Notes: generated from the letters alone by a model not told the origin. DNA of 64,000 nt from Penelope pileata (GCA_013396635.1 WBMW01005660.1:1192-65191); one strand, 5' to 3'; positions 33,101 through 46,636 are shown, counted from the first letter of the stretch. Program-made: numbers and translations.

Positions 33101-36100
33101 ATATTTCCATTCTGACTGGACTTTCTATTTGCTTTCCTTCTACTTAATGAGATCTGCTGCTAGCATCTTCCTTGCACTTTCACTTAATGTCTTCTATCTA
33201 TGAATAAAAGTGATTCCAAATTTGAGGACACAACACTGCTATTTTTAACTTGCTATTTATTTTGCTCTAATTTAAGATGCTTTTGAACAGACAGAGCCAG
33301 CATTTAGTATGTTAACAGAAAGGCCTCTGAGGACTGTGAGACCCAGTATTGATAGTATAATAAAAAGTTTTCAATTATCAAAATATTTTTATAAATTTTC
33401 CATATTTGTACACATTCTTTCCATACTAATCTTGGTTAAAATCATGAATCTCTATTAGAGTTCTACACTGTCACTGATTAGACTAGCATCTGATTGTCTT
33501 CTATGTGTTTGATTCATGGAGAAAGATAAGATTTCCTCCATGATCTTTGTTTAAAGATTTATCAGAATGTTTAATCTTACTTAAGCAACAGCATCTTGAG
33601 CCTTAACAGGGAGTTTTAAAACTCACTGTTTTAAAACTGTATGCAGTTATACTCATCAATTTTTTATTGAATTTTCCATTTTATGAATTAAAATGGGTGG
33701 GTTTTTTAAAATTATTTCAGCCCTCCATCCAGTGGGATATGTAACAGATAGCAGAAGTTATTGAGATGTGGTTTTTTATTTCCAGAATATTTCCCTACAA
33801 GTGTCTTAATTTCCTGAGTACCATGAAATCTGTCATTTTTACTGAATTGACAATGAGCACTGTTCACACACTGTTGATATCATACCCTCAAGATTCATTG
33901 AACTGTCATACTTTAATCAGAGTTGTTTTCTGAGACAGCCATATATTGATGTAAACCATGAAAGCTTATTGAAGGCTTGTTAATTCTACTTTTTGGTAAG
34001 GTGCATCACACTTTTAGTCAGACTAAGCTTTCTGTAATTGTCCTGGTCAGATTTCTTGGGAGCCTGGTTCTCCTGAGAGTTTTTGAATAGGTTTCTGCAG
34101 TGTTCTCATGTGAAGCACTTGGCTTTCTTCTCTCTTAAAATCTATGGAATAAGTGACTGAATAAAATAAAATAAAATAAAATAAAGTGCAGCAGCACTTT
34201 GTTGCCAATGTTGAGGTAATTTTTTTAAAAATCTTTTTATTTCAATCTGTTTTCCATAAGAGCTTGATTGCAGTTGGAAACTTGCTCTCTTGTAAGAGAT
34301 CATCAAATCTCTCACTGGTTTCAGTAAGGGAAAACTTCTATTCTCTCGAAATTTCACAACCAGGTCACTGATTATGTCAGCTGTCTAGCAGAAAAGGGAG
34401 GGAGAATAATCTTTTATAATGTATACCCACATTATGTAATTTGGTATTTACTTCCTGTATTAGTTAACCAAGTTTGCATTTTAGGTTGAGATAGTGGCAA
34501 TATGTTGATTTCCTTCTTATTCAAGAAAGCTGAGAAACTGGGCCATCCTCCACTCATATTGCGCAAGCACTGAAGTAAGTATTCACAATATATCTAGAGA
34601 GAGAGGTGGCAGCCTTCCATTATAATAATTCCCCAATAGAAAATGCAATTTTTCCCTCCAAGCATGAAAGCTTTGATTTTAACTATTTTTCCTTCAAGAA
34701 GAATAAGGATGAAATACAGATTTGAAATATATATATATTAAGGAAGAAGAATTTATGAACAACTTTATGTAAGCATTAGGAGAAGAATGGAAATTATGCA
34801 CTATACGCTTTACCCTTCTAATGTAAATCATGATCTTTCTGGCCTCTGTGGTCTAGAATGAACTGGTAGCATCTTTGCCCTTTCAGTTGCTGTACTGTTT
34901 CCGAGATGAAATGTGTCTCATTTTTATATAAAAGCTATCTTTTCATTCCTACTCACAACCCATGCTCGAGAACAACCCTTTTGTAAGCTCCCTTTGTATC
35001 TCAACAGATCAGTGGAGTCTCTGGTGAAAGAGAAAGTGCTGTATCCAATTATAGGCATATTCTGATTTTTTTCTGTAGGGTCATACATAGAAAAAATGTT
35101 TTATTCATGTCACAGAACAATATTTATATGCTATAAAGATATGCAACAGAATTCTACGTTATATTTTATGTAGTTGTTGATAAATCCATAAACCTTTTTT
35201 ATTTGTTTTTGTATGAATTGCATGTGTGCATATGTTCCCTTGATTTGAAACACAAGCACTACTATCCTATTGCTTTGATCATAGTTTAAGTGTTTTGTTT
35301 GTTTGTTCTCCACTTCATGACTCCAGTTTTTATCTGAACACTTTTGCCTAACAACTTTTTTCTTCTTTTTCTTTCATTTGTATCTATGTTATCAATAAAG
35401 AGCTCAAAGTCTGTAGTAACATACTGAGGGTTGTCTTTTACAAAACTTCTAATGTTCTAAACTTGATCTTCACAGACCTAAGGAGCATATTCCAAAAATG
35501 AGACTGAGAACCAAAATTCATAATTCTACTGGATACCAAAATTCAATAGAAATATTTCTTTAGGGTTATATGCAACCTCTGACCCTGACTTATTTTTTTT
35601 GTTTTCCAAAATCAGTAAATAGCATCTCATTCTCCTTTTCATCTGAAGAAACAAATTTATTGTCTCTCTCACTTCCCATTCTCATATATAATTAATTAAA
35701 TCCTGTGTAATTGTTATTATCTTGAATCTAGCTCTTCAGTCTGCTGCTTCTGTTTCAGATCTACAGGCCCGAAATCTTGTCTACATTTTAGCATGACATA
35801 TCTTAGTCTAATTAAAGTTGTTATCTCTGCCTACAAAGACAGTCTGGTTTGAGCAAAGAACTTCAACAGGTGGAGGTGAAAAGGGTTATGCCATGCTGAC
35901 TGCAGTAGAATCTATTCTTTCTGTGTCAGGTATAAAAGGCAATACAAAAAGTGCTATGATGTTGTTATATAGCTGTGATACTGGTAAAGCTAACAGTACT
36001 ATTGTGTAACTCACTAACATAAATATGTAGAACTGACACTGCTGTGATACCATCAGATCCAGTTAGACTTACAGATACAGACGTAACAAGAAGTATTATC

Positions 36101-36613
36101 TATTAGAGCATACAGCTGGAAAAAGAAAAAAGAAAAAAAAAAAGAAAAACAACACAAAACAACCACTTGTATCAGATAAAGATCTTTCTGCTCCATGAGA
36201 ATATTAAATATGTTAATTGACCTTCTAAATATAATTTGTTTCATTTTAGTTAATAATTTGTAATTCCCTTTCTATAATACCTCTTATTTAACATTTGTGT
36301 CAAATTACATTGAGTTATCATCCAGACATAAACAACATTTCAGCTAATCAAAGAACAGACTTTTTGAGGCTACAACCAATAACACAGCTGTGAAATTTGA
36401 TTGTTTTCAAAATTTTTGTTTGTTTCTTTGTTTCCTAGTTTGAAGAGTTATATCTCAGAACATCTGATTTTTCACTAGTTGCCCTTTTATAAGAATGTTA
36501 TTCAATCATTTTAATACCACCCTAAAGCTTGAATTAAATTCAAGCCCCATATTGTAAATGTAGATCCCACCACAGACTTCTAGAAACTGGGATGAAATTT
36601 GTCTGACGTATGT
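30180..36613. other. About 6.4 kb of AT-rich desert
   Basis: No gene is recognised. Simple repeats: (ATAAA)5 at 34161-34185, a short AT run near 34727-34738, and an A-rich patch at about 36119-36150. The 101-codon frame at 32496-32801 and the 88-codon frame at 31559-31825 have no motif I know. Confidence 0.5.
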
Positions 36614-36619
36614 ATTTTG

Positions 36620-37079
36620 TGTGGCGTAACAACCACATGGACTCCAAGGTGGGTTCAAAGATTACTTCTTCATGTTCTCTTTACATGTTCTCCATTTTCT
36701 CTCCTATTGAAAAGCTAGCCAGGCCTTTATAGGCCTTTCTAGCTGATGCAACAGCATGCAAAACCAATAACTCTACTAATAGTATTTTTCTACTCATAAA
36801 TCATTAGCTAACAATTTATCTAAGAACAACAAGACTTGAGCAGCTCCTTCAGTATCTTCCTTATCTTGAATGGCAGAGACATCCTTGTCTTGAGGATCAC
36901 AGGATAAACATAGACGTTATCTTACATAGACAACAGTCCATACTCAGAGCTCTTGTCCCGCGTTCCTTATGCTCCTTTACAGCTCCCAGGGCTTCCTCCC
37001 AATAAGTACAATGGTATCTCGATCCAGAGGCTGATCTTCATTCATGACGTTTACTGACTCTGCTTGTTGTAATCCCACA
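36620..37079 (-). mobile_element. Probable solo LTR, 460 bp, 6-bp target duplication ATTTTG
   Basis: On the plus strand the block starts TGTGGCGTAACAAC and ends TAATCCCACA, so its ends are TGTGG...CCACA. ATTTTG occurs immediately outside on both sides (36614-36619 and 37080-37085). On the minus strand a TATA box, CTATAAAG, lies at 36725-36732, about 105 bp from the LTR end, as expected for U3 then R and U5. Composition and CpG content are above the flanks. A 6-bp duplication is typical of class II (ERVK-like) elements. I see no clear polyadenylation signal and no internal region, and I do not recognise the family, so the call rests on the ends, the duplication and the TATA position. Confidence 0.65.
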
Positions 37080-37085
37080 ATTTTG

Positions 37086-40000
37086 TATCAAATATTTCCG
37101 AACTTCTGCTTCAATACAGCTGCTATATATAGAACAGATGATGAGGTCAATGGGATGGCTTATGTATAGCATAGTCCTTTCTCAACATAAGTGCCATTCG
37201 GGACCATTTCTCTATTGTCACTTTTAAGAAATAAGTTACAATAACTCAAATTTAAAAATGGCAATGATCAGTATCACACAAGTAAAAGAGTATCTTTAGA
37301 TGGAAGTGAAATTTTTAAGTTGACCTGTTGTTTTAAAACAAACTTCCCTCAGCATCTCTGAGGATTTTCATCACAAAAATGTGACCCCTACAGAAGAGGT
37401 CCATTCTGTTCTGAACAACGTAACAGGAAAGAGCTAGAGATTTTTCAGCCTCCTTCTCTTGAACACAGAATTCTTCTTACAACATGTAATGAGAAGACGG
37501 AAAGGTGGAGCTCAGCTGAGTTGCATGCATTTGGCAAGCCACATCCCAGGAGCACCTCTGAGTTTATTCCCTTCAGCATGGAAATCTGAATCTTGCAGAA
37601 GAGCACTAGCAAGCTGAGTACCTCTATCTTGCACTTGGGGCCACCAAATGGCACCTGCACTGCAGTGTTGTGATTCAAGTGGGAGGAAGTTCTCACTGCA
37701 GGAAAAACATGAGAAAAAGACAATTGTGTCAGACTGCAGGGTCTGTAATGGCTCTGGTGCCAGTTTTGATCTATTTTCTTCCTAATTTCTAGGAACTCAT
37801 TCATGTGGACAAGCCATTGAGATAAATGTATATCTTCATTTACCTTATTTCAAAATAACTAATCTGTAAATAGCAGTGGTTCAAGTCTTACAACAGATTG
37901 CTGAAGATCTGTGCAGTTCTAAAACCTTACACAGCCATATGCCAATTTATATGGTCTTGCAAAAACTTTTTCAATTATAAATACAAGTTTCTATTACTTT
38001 TGGCTGCTTTGAAACTACTTGGTTTTAGATCTATCAAAATTCTTTTTATCGGATACCTTCATTATTTCAGTTTTGCTTGCTCAGGTGGTGGAGCTTCCTG
38101 TGACAGAAATATGTTCTGCTATTATATTCCCTAATATTTCCATTTGGCATTATATATATATCTAATTTATAATACATGCAATAAATACATTCTGCTTTTT
38201 TAAATTTCGTTCTTTTCTTTAACTTGAATTTTCATAAAAATATTATATATTTTTTTCAAAAAAATATTTTCTCCCAAGGATTCCACAAAAGTACTGTTAA
38301 ACTGAACAATTACAGCATCAGAGCTGTACACTGACCTACAGCAGGATGAATTTCTCCCTTAAATGCTTCTATAACTGAAAGGAGATGAACAAAGAAATTC
38401 AGTTAATCAATAATGGTGTAATCTTGTAAGGTCGAATTTCATGTGTATTCTCATCGTCACTAGGGAAGCTGTATTAAATTACTGGATTCCAATTTTTGTT
38501 TCCTGCTTTGCGTTGGTTTAGCTTGTAGTGAGTATGCATAGGTTCTATTATTATTATTTGAATGTTTTAGCAGGACGTAACTAGATTGAAAAACATGCTC
38601 TGAAAGTACTAGTAGTTTGTTAACAAAATACTGCGTTTCAGTGCTTATTTATGTGAAATAGCACGTTCAGTTATTTCAACTGTTTTGTCAGCCTACCCTT
38701 GCCTGAAGAACTGTATTAGTATACAAGGTTAAGGGAATGAACGACCAGTCTGTAGTTGTCTGTTACATCTGCTTCCTGTCTCCAGAGATTAAAAATTGCC
38801 TTGTTTTGCATTTTTTTTTACTTGCATATAAAAGAGACAAGCAACACTTACTGTAGATGTTAGTGGCTCTGCAAGTGTGTTCTAAAGATGGTTTACTTTG
38901 CTACATACATTTAAATGCATAATTGCAGAAAACAGTCCTGAATCCACTTGGAGGTGCCTACACGGTTTTGATCCCAATGTTACAAAAGTAATTCCTGCTT
39001 GTGCTGAACAAGTCTAAAGTGAGGAGTGTCCAACCCATTTGTCCATCCACCTGTCACCTGCTTGTCTAGGATGAACATGAAGAAGCTTTTTAACACCTAC
39101 ATCAAGACAAGCTAAAAACATTAGGTCTTTTTGCTCTAAATAATGGCATGGCATAAAGTTTAACACCAGCTTTCAGTCAAAAATCTGAAAGATGATACTT
39201 CCTACTTTCTGCACAGTGTCTTGGATCATTAGGTTTAACTCTTTTCTGCATTTGTGAAAGTTTCAATTAATATTATTCAATGTCAAAAGGCTTCTCTTAT
39301 TGTCTGGCTATGGATGAAAAGCCTTCAGTTAAAGCTGATCTATGAGGCATGAGGTCAGTGTAAGAGTCATGTGCTAAAATAGAAGGTAAAAAAAAAAAGC
39401 CATAGGGTATTGTTTTATAATGCATCTGGGATCATTTTCTTGGATTTCAGTTCGCTGATTCTACTCAAATCCATCTAGTCTCTGTATTTGGTTCTCTAGA
39501 TTTTCCTGAAGGTCTTGACTCAATAATTCCCCACTTTACAGCTTGACTATCACTGTGCTATGGTTCTCTTTCAAACGTGTTTCATTTTGAAAGCGGGGCT
39601 TAGTGCATTAATGCATTTCATTTTTCAATCTGTTATGCAGCTATAGTTCATCTTCAGAGTTTGATGCCAGGTTTTGAGTATTTCTCATGGCACAGCAATT
39701 AAACGTAGGCCTACCTGTAAATGGACATCACCTCATTGTTTACATTTCACTCTTGTCTCTAACGTGAGAGAGGAACTAGAGTGGTGGGTAGAGTTTTTAT
39801 TTCTTTATTCCATTAGAAAACATACCATGTGTAAAGGAATTACACAGTCTACTTCCTTCTGTGGAGGATAAAAGACAGTACCTCTATTAATGACTTGCAC
39901 ATTTAATCAGTGTAATTCAGTAATCAAATGAAACTAACAGCTGGAGTCTACACTAAGCCACATCTCTTCCTGTCCCCAAAGGCTTTATCTTATAAGTGCA

Positions 40001-43000
40001 ATTGAGAAAAACTCAGAAGAGTGGAGTTCTGCAAAGACATTTGATAGTTTTTGGCAGCCTGACAGATGATCCCTGCACAAGCCACTAACCACACTGATTT
40101 TGTGTCTTGCCATCATAGAATCAGTCTGCCAAGATATGCTTTTTCAGACCAGCTGTGTCACTGCATATAAAACACATGTTCCCTTAAAAAGCAGAATTTT
40201 GCTGAGCCTTTTCAAACAAGCATTTCAAAGTTGGCCCTAGAATTGTCAGGCTCCCAGTTGTTTCACAGATGCGTTGGCAGCAGGCTGTGAAGTTATTTCT
40301 TCCCATCTTCTATAAAAGAGATTCATTTTAATCAAGCAGTAATATTCTTGTCTAGTAAAGTCAGATCAGGAATCACCTCAAAGATTACATGCCAACTCAG
40401 TACAAGGCTTCTGTGCAATTAATTGTTATGTGCTGATGCTGTGGCTATTTCCTTTTGTCCCTTCTGTATTCCAAAAGGTCTCACACCAAGAGGCAGACCT
40501 AGTCAGAAACAGCCAAAACAGTAATAAGCTAACAGAAATTTAGAGTAGAAGGTATTAAAAAGCAGTGATGCCCTGTATAGACTACCCTTGTTTCAATCTA
40601 GTGCTGTAGAAATACTGGATGCCAATGTCGATGAAAGTGCAAGTCTAAGTGCAGCAATGCTGCTGATCTCTTGCACGTAAGTGGTCCTTTTAAAAGGGAA
40701 AACACCGTCATTCAAACAAGATCTCTCAAAGTTATTTGTAGTTACATTTGTACAGTTCAGATTCCTGTCATAGAGAGACAAGTGTCCCACTGTTTACAGG
40801 CTTAAATAACGTATATAAAGATTTTGTACTGTGTCCACCTATATATGTAGTATACATATGTAGTATTGAATTCCATTTATTAATCATACAGCTCTGAAGT
40901 ACAGTTTTCAAGCTGGAATTATTGTATGATCATGTTTATGAATCAGATTTATAAAAAAAAAAAAAAAAAAGAAACAGCTTTTAAACTTGTCATCCAAATA
41001 TCGTTGCCTAGACTGTTAAATTTGCTTTGGGTGAGTTCAGAGTGTTTCTACAAGCTTTAGTTCACTTTTAGCAGACAGTGGTTAGACCTTTTTTCCATAC
41101 CAGTAAGTTTTCTACCCTAGTATCTCATTATGCTACTTACCACATTGAATTACAGCTGACAGAGTATTATCAGTGATATATCCTATTCTGGCAAATGGAG
41201 GATGAGGAAAATAACTCAGTACGGCTAGGATAATTGTGAACTTTTTGTATTTAGAGCATTAATATATTCAGGACAGTTTATAGCTTGCTACAGAAACTTA
41301 TAGGCTAATAAACCACCTTTAAAGTTCCACTGCTCTCATTAATAACTGAGAACACTAGTAGAGCACTATAATAGGACACTCAAATGCCAGAAAGCCAAAC
41401 AGAATTATTCATTTAGTTGTTACATTAATTTGGTTAATCAAATTTTCTTTGCTTTACTGATTTTTTTTCCTAAAAAATATTTCCTTAATTGGAAATTGTT
41501 TTTTGTATAGATATGTGATAATGGAAACAGAAAAAATAGTGTTTCCCATTAAAAATTCACATTCAATGTCAATGAAAGTGCATTTTTACTTTACATAAAG
41601 AATAAAACTGTACTTTCTGTACCATCATGATCTTAGAAATAAGTGGATTGTGAAACATAATCTACTGAATAAAGATAAAATGAGCATTCCCTTTTCTCCT
41701 TCTTTAAAGCTACGTGTTTTTAACCTAGTCATGTCTAAAGCTTGTTTTTTTGTTACAACTTTTTAATATCTTACATTTTATTATATTTTATAATGAAGAG
41801 TCCGTTAGTGTCAAACTAATGGTGTCAAACGCAGTACTAACACACTCGTACATCTTATTTTTAATTTTTATTCTGGAATAGTTACTAATGCTCACAGCCC
41901 AGTTCTTCCATCATTAATGGGTTATAGTACATTATTTTTCATTCTTGAAAATCCTGATAATTTACAAATTATTTAGCAGTAACAAGCTTAAATGAAATAA
42001 ACAATAATAATAATTAAAAAAACCCTCAGGCAATGTTTACTAAAGCTTTCATCAGCATCTTTGTCAGTGAAATATTATTATTTTGTTGATAAGCATAGGT
42101 AATGTCTGTGGTCTCAGAAATTTTGAGGATTTTTTGAGAGGTGAGAAGGGCAACATTAAGAAATGAAAATTAGCATAGATAGATTTGAAGCATTTTTATT
42201 ATGGATTTCCAATTGGAATTTAAAATGGGGGGAAAATAATCATTTGGTGTAAAAATATTTAATACAAACAATAATAAATCTCAGTAATTCCATAAATTGA
42301 ATGGAGTATTTACTTGTAATAGAAGATGAAAGCTGATGGTGATGAAAACTTTCTTAGTCCTATCTTCTTAGTTTCTCTATCAGAAATGCTCATCATGTTT
42401 CATTACCTTTTTTCCCTCTCTAAATTAAACATAGGCCAGTTTTGGAATATGAAATGAACCATTTTTTACATTGTGACATCTGTGAAATACTTTATTTTGA
42501 AACATAACCATAGAACATTTACTATTTTTCTAAATATTTTTGTCAATAAATGGTGATACAAGTAGTTTAAAGCAATAAGCAAACAAGCTATTTCCATGAG
42601 GAAAAACTGTTTTTATTTACAAACTGAATAACAGACTGCAATCTATCTAGATTACTACAATGTGCTCACTGTGGTTGTTTCTAAAGGCCAGTTTATCATG
42701 AAATCAGAACTACTTTCAGATTAGGTGGATCAAATTCACAGTGGAGACCTAGTTTCAAAGGTTTATTTGTGCATCAAGTTAAATCTTCTGCAGATAATTC
42801 CTAGTAGCAATGTGATTTAAAAGCCAAATCTTTTTGTCTAAAATAGTGTCTCAATTTCTCTTTGAACTGTAGTTAAGTATCTTCTATTCTCATTGAAAAC
42901 ATGTGCTGAGCGTAATCACTAACAGTGTAAAAATGTACAGACTTACAGCTGTGCTGAGCTTACAAGTTTGTTATTGATAGGACAGCAAATCTCCCCTTAA

Positions 43001-44608
43001 AGTGTAGATAGGACTTGAGGGAGAAAAGGATGGAGAAAGAAAAATGTAGTTTACCAGTTTCTCAGACCAGTTTGTAGCTTACCTGTGCTGGCTTTATGAG
43101 ATTGCTGCTGATGTTGGCCATGTGCAGAAGATGCCCAGCTGGATCATTGAGTTCAACATGTTGGTGCAATCTCCCTAAGAGGACCCTTAGAAACTCAGAA
43201 TTATCCGCGGTTTTTCCATCACATACAGAACAAATTACTTAAGGAAGACAAACCTAGCTTAATTTTCTGCAATGATATTTTTAATATGCTAGCAGAGAGA
43301 GAGAAGATTTTTTGGTGTGTGATTTATTCTACAGTTTTTTCTTTACTTGTCTGTTTTTCTGTCATGTTTCCATCTGGCAATTATGGCTGCATCTCAAGTA
43401 GTAAAAAACTTTGTCTGGAATGTTGTTGGCTACCAAGGCTACTGGGGAAAGCATGTCCACCCTCTATGCTAGCAGACTCTGCTAGTCTTGGCAATGATGT
43501 ACCTGCATGCAGAGTGATAATTGTGTCTGGTACCTGGACCATGTAAACCTGTGAGCAGCACCAGAAAACTGCCTGGTAGAACACAGGAAACAAAAGCATG
43601 CACGGGAACATCTGCACAAATCATGAATACAAAAAATGGTTTTTCAGTACCCAATAGTATTCTTGGGCACACCTGAATTTAGTGATATAGACGTACCATC
43701 AATACATATGTAGCTGTAGAATCCAATGCAGAGCCTTGTCTGGACAATTTATGAATAAAGAAATAAAAACTTGTTTGCTGAGTAAAACTGAAATCAGCAG
43801 AAATGTTAACATTGCTTTTGCTGAGGTCATAAGTAAGGTCTTCGTGCCCCCTAGAAAGATGATAGAGATGTCATGCCAACCTTAGAAAGATGATAGAGAT
43901 GCTTTTCATCTACAATTCAGGACAACATTTTGGTCAGGCATCACTCATATTAGCATTCTTCATACAAGTTTTTATATGCTGTGCTTTGTGATTTTTGTGT
44001 ATTCCTTTTCCTGACCAAGTCCTTAACTACGGCCCTTAGCAGACTAAGCTGTGAAGTGATAAGAGATGTACAAGGAACAGCTCTTTAGAAACAGATGATT
44101 CATGGAGCAAATCTAGGGCTCCATATCTGTTACAGAAGGTAAGAAGCCACTGGATCATCAGCCCCCAGATACATTAAACTGTCTTATTTGAATGGCAATA
44201 CAGAAATTAATCTTCTTTCAATGAACAGAAAGAGCATTGGCGCTGTGAACAAAGTCATTCTCTTTCATAAATATGTTTGAAGAATTATGGGGCAGAGGGC
44301 TAACATCTGACTCCTTCTATGTGCATGGGTCATCAGTCATTTGCATGAGCTAATGTCTGGAGAATACTGCTTTATGCAAATAGCTAGGTTTACAATCTCT
44401 TTCAAGGTTATTGATTTTAGCAAGACAATTTTATTGTTTATTGCTGAACACTTACCATCTTTTCTATTTTCTAAAGCACAAACATGCATTTTCATATGCA
44501 TTCTTTTACAAGCAGGATTTGTGCTTATTTTTCACTAGTTAAATATTTTTCTGCCGTTTACAATGAATGAGGTGGCAGAAGATACATTAAAGCTTGCCAT
44601 CAAATACA
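37086..44608. other. About 7.5 kb without a recognised gene
   Basis: Mostly AT-rich desert. A less AT-rich patch at 37440-37800 carries the longest unexplained open frame here (119 codons, minus, 37445-37804), which matches nothing I know. A run of 18 A lies at 40953-40970. A 20-base unit, with one difference, is repeated at 43851-43870 and 43882-43901 (period 31). Confidence 0.5.
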
Positions 44609-44613
44609 GCAAG

Positions 44614-45156
44614 TGTCTTAGTTTCTAACAGAAGTTACTTTTCTCATAGTGTCTGGTATGAAGCTATGTTTTGGTCCCAGAAGAAAAACAAGACTGATAA
44701 CATCTGGCAGTGTTGAACAGAGCCAAAGACATATTCAGTTCCTCAGCTTCTTGCATTCTTCTGCCAGCGAAGCAGTTAGGGGGGCACAACGAGCTGTGAA
44801 CTGGGAAGGGACAGGACCAGGGCAGCTGACCCAAACTGACCAAAGAGCTACTCCATACCGTATGACATCATGTGATTTTTACAGATGGGGGTTAGCCGGA
44901 TGAAGGGCTGCTGCTGGCTGGGTATCGGTGGTGAGCCCTTGCTCTGCGTATCATTTATTTTTTGCATACATACATGTATGTATATGTACTGATATTTCTT
45001 TTACTTTCTTTGATGTCTTAGTAAATAGCTTTTATCTCAACTCATGAGCTCTACTGTATTTTTCTCTTAAGTCTCTCCCCCATCCTATTTGGGGAGGGGG
45101 GAGGGTGAGTGAATAACTCTGTGGGACTTAGCTATCTGCTGGGGCAAACCACATCA
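44614..45156 (+). mobile_element. Solo LTR, 543 bp, 5-bp target duplication GCAAG
   Basis: The LTR starts TGTCTTAGTTTC and ends GCAAACCACATCA. It is flanked by GCAAG at 44609-44613 and GCAAG at 45157-45161. It belongs to the same family as 29638-30174 but lies in the opposite orientation. Landmarks in order: CAGGGCAGCTGACCCAAACT, the CCATACCGTATGACATCATG promoter region (a CRE-like site decayed from TGACGTCA), TTAGTAAATAG and TTTATCTCAAC at the likely R/U5, and the GGGGAGGGGGGAGGGTGAGT block. No viral coding sequence adjoins it, so it is a solo LTR. The 5-bp duplication suggests an ERVL-type integrase, as an inference only. Confidence 0.9.
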
Positions 45157-45161
45157 GCAAG

Positions 45162-46417
45162 TCAAAAAGCATATGCTGTACTTTTTTTTCTTAGACTCCT
45201 TCTTTTCCTAACTATTTTTTCAGTTCCACAGTTCTGAATTCTTCCTGACATACAGACATTATTACAAGCTAAGGCAAATCAAATTCTTGTACTCCAGTCA
45301 TGTCCTGAAAATGGCATTTTTTTAAAAGTAGAAATAGTTAAGTTTTCAAACAATTCAATTGAGGGCCAAAGATTACAATTGTCAAATATGCTAATTACAG
45401 TACTTTTTCTATCTAAACTTGGACTCAGGGAACAAAGTAATTTCACTCCAACCAAGTATTATTACGAGTTGTGCCAGCTATTGATAATTTTTAGGCTCTA
45501 AAACCTCAACATCAGGACTAAAAATTGTTGCAACTGTACTTTGCTACTGCAAAAGTCAGATTTGCTAGTTCAAAAAAAAATAAAAAAAATACACACACAA
45601 AAATGCTCATACCTGACCCATGATGGTTATTTTCAGGTTTGGACAGACCAAACCGCATTTAGCTTTCATTCACAATCACTTCTAAAAGTACTCTGAACTG
45701 TGCTTGGCAATGTAGAAAACCACTGATATGATAGTTCCAAGGGCCTCTCTTACATTTTGGAGTGAGAGAATATAAGAAATGACATATTTAAAAAAAAAAA
45801 AAATGAAAAAGAAGCAATAAAATAATCTCTTAATCATTTAATGCTTGCAATAGTGATTTGACTGGAAGAACCACTTTTTGACTATCTAAACTCAAAGTAG
45901 CTATGCTTGTAATTTTTAAATCCCTTAAAACTCTTCCAGTTATTTGCTTTCTATTATAAACTCTTCATCTGTGAAGGAAATGTATAGGGAATGTGTGCTG
46001 ACAGCAATATATAACTAACTTTCTGATTGTGCTGGAGGCATAGACTTCACCCTGAAGTCTGTTATAGAAGAAAAGAAATAATTATACTCATGGGTGTAAT
46101 TAAAAATTTCAGAACGGAAAGTGCAGAGTACAAGTACAGCTAGCTGCTTAACAGCCATTTTTCCACAATGTCTCCTGTCTAGCTCTAGATCATGATATTT
46201 TTGTCACTCCACATAGAAAGTAAATCAATCAGTCATCCCTGCATGTCTTTATTCTGTTAGAAAATGATACAGAAAAGAGATATATATGGGGAATTCAGTA
46301 ACTGTTTTATTGTTTGCATTTTCTCACTCTCATTCTGCCCAAACCAGAGAGTCTTCAGTGGTAAATGAAATATGTTTGAAGACTGAAACACAGTGGTATA
46401 CTTTGATGCATACTTAC
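45162..46417. other. AT-rich stretch with no recognisable gene
   Basis: Nothing is recognised. A-rich runs lie at about 45570-45600 and 45790-45803. Confidence 0.55.
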
Positions 46418-46636
46418 ATGTGTTTTCCTCCTCTCTGTGTCATGACAAGCCACACAATGGTTAGATTTGGGTAAAACAAATCTTTGCAATGGTTAGTAAA
46501 CTGAAGTACCACACCCTCATATCTCTCAATTAAGTACCAGTAAAAATTAGGAGTTTCACCTGGCAAAATCAATAAAGGATCAACTTGAATTGCCATATTA
46601 TAAGCACTACAGCCATCACTCTTTCTTAGCAAAAGT
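46418..46636 (-). CDS. Putative internal exon of an unidentified gene (219 bp)
   Basis: On the minus strand an open stretch of 219 bp is bounded by a strong acceptor, CTTCTCCTTTTCAG, ending at 46637, and a consensus donor, GTAAGTA, at 46417-46411. The exon would have 1 + 72x3 + 2 bases, so both ends have the same phase and skipping would keep the frame. The peptide contains LLRKSDGCSAYN, LLILPGETPNFYWYLIERY, VVLQFTNHCKDLFYPN and IVWLVMTQRGGK. It is mixed hydrophobic and polar with two cysteines and several aromatic residues, more protein-like than the other open frames here. I do not recognise the family and found no partner exon nearby. It could be a real exon of a gene with long introns, a decayed exon, or a chance combination of open frame and splice-like sites. 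Confidence 0.3.

Noticed and set aside
40112..40135. CATCATAGAATCAGTCTG as a CR1 tail
   Set aside because: The match is too short and the adjacent sequence is not CR1.
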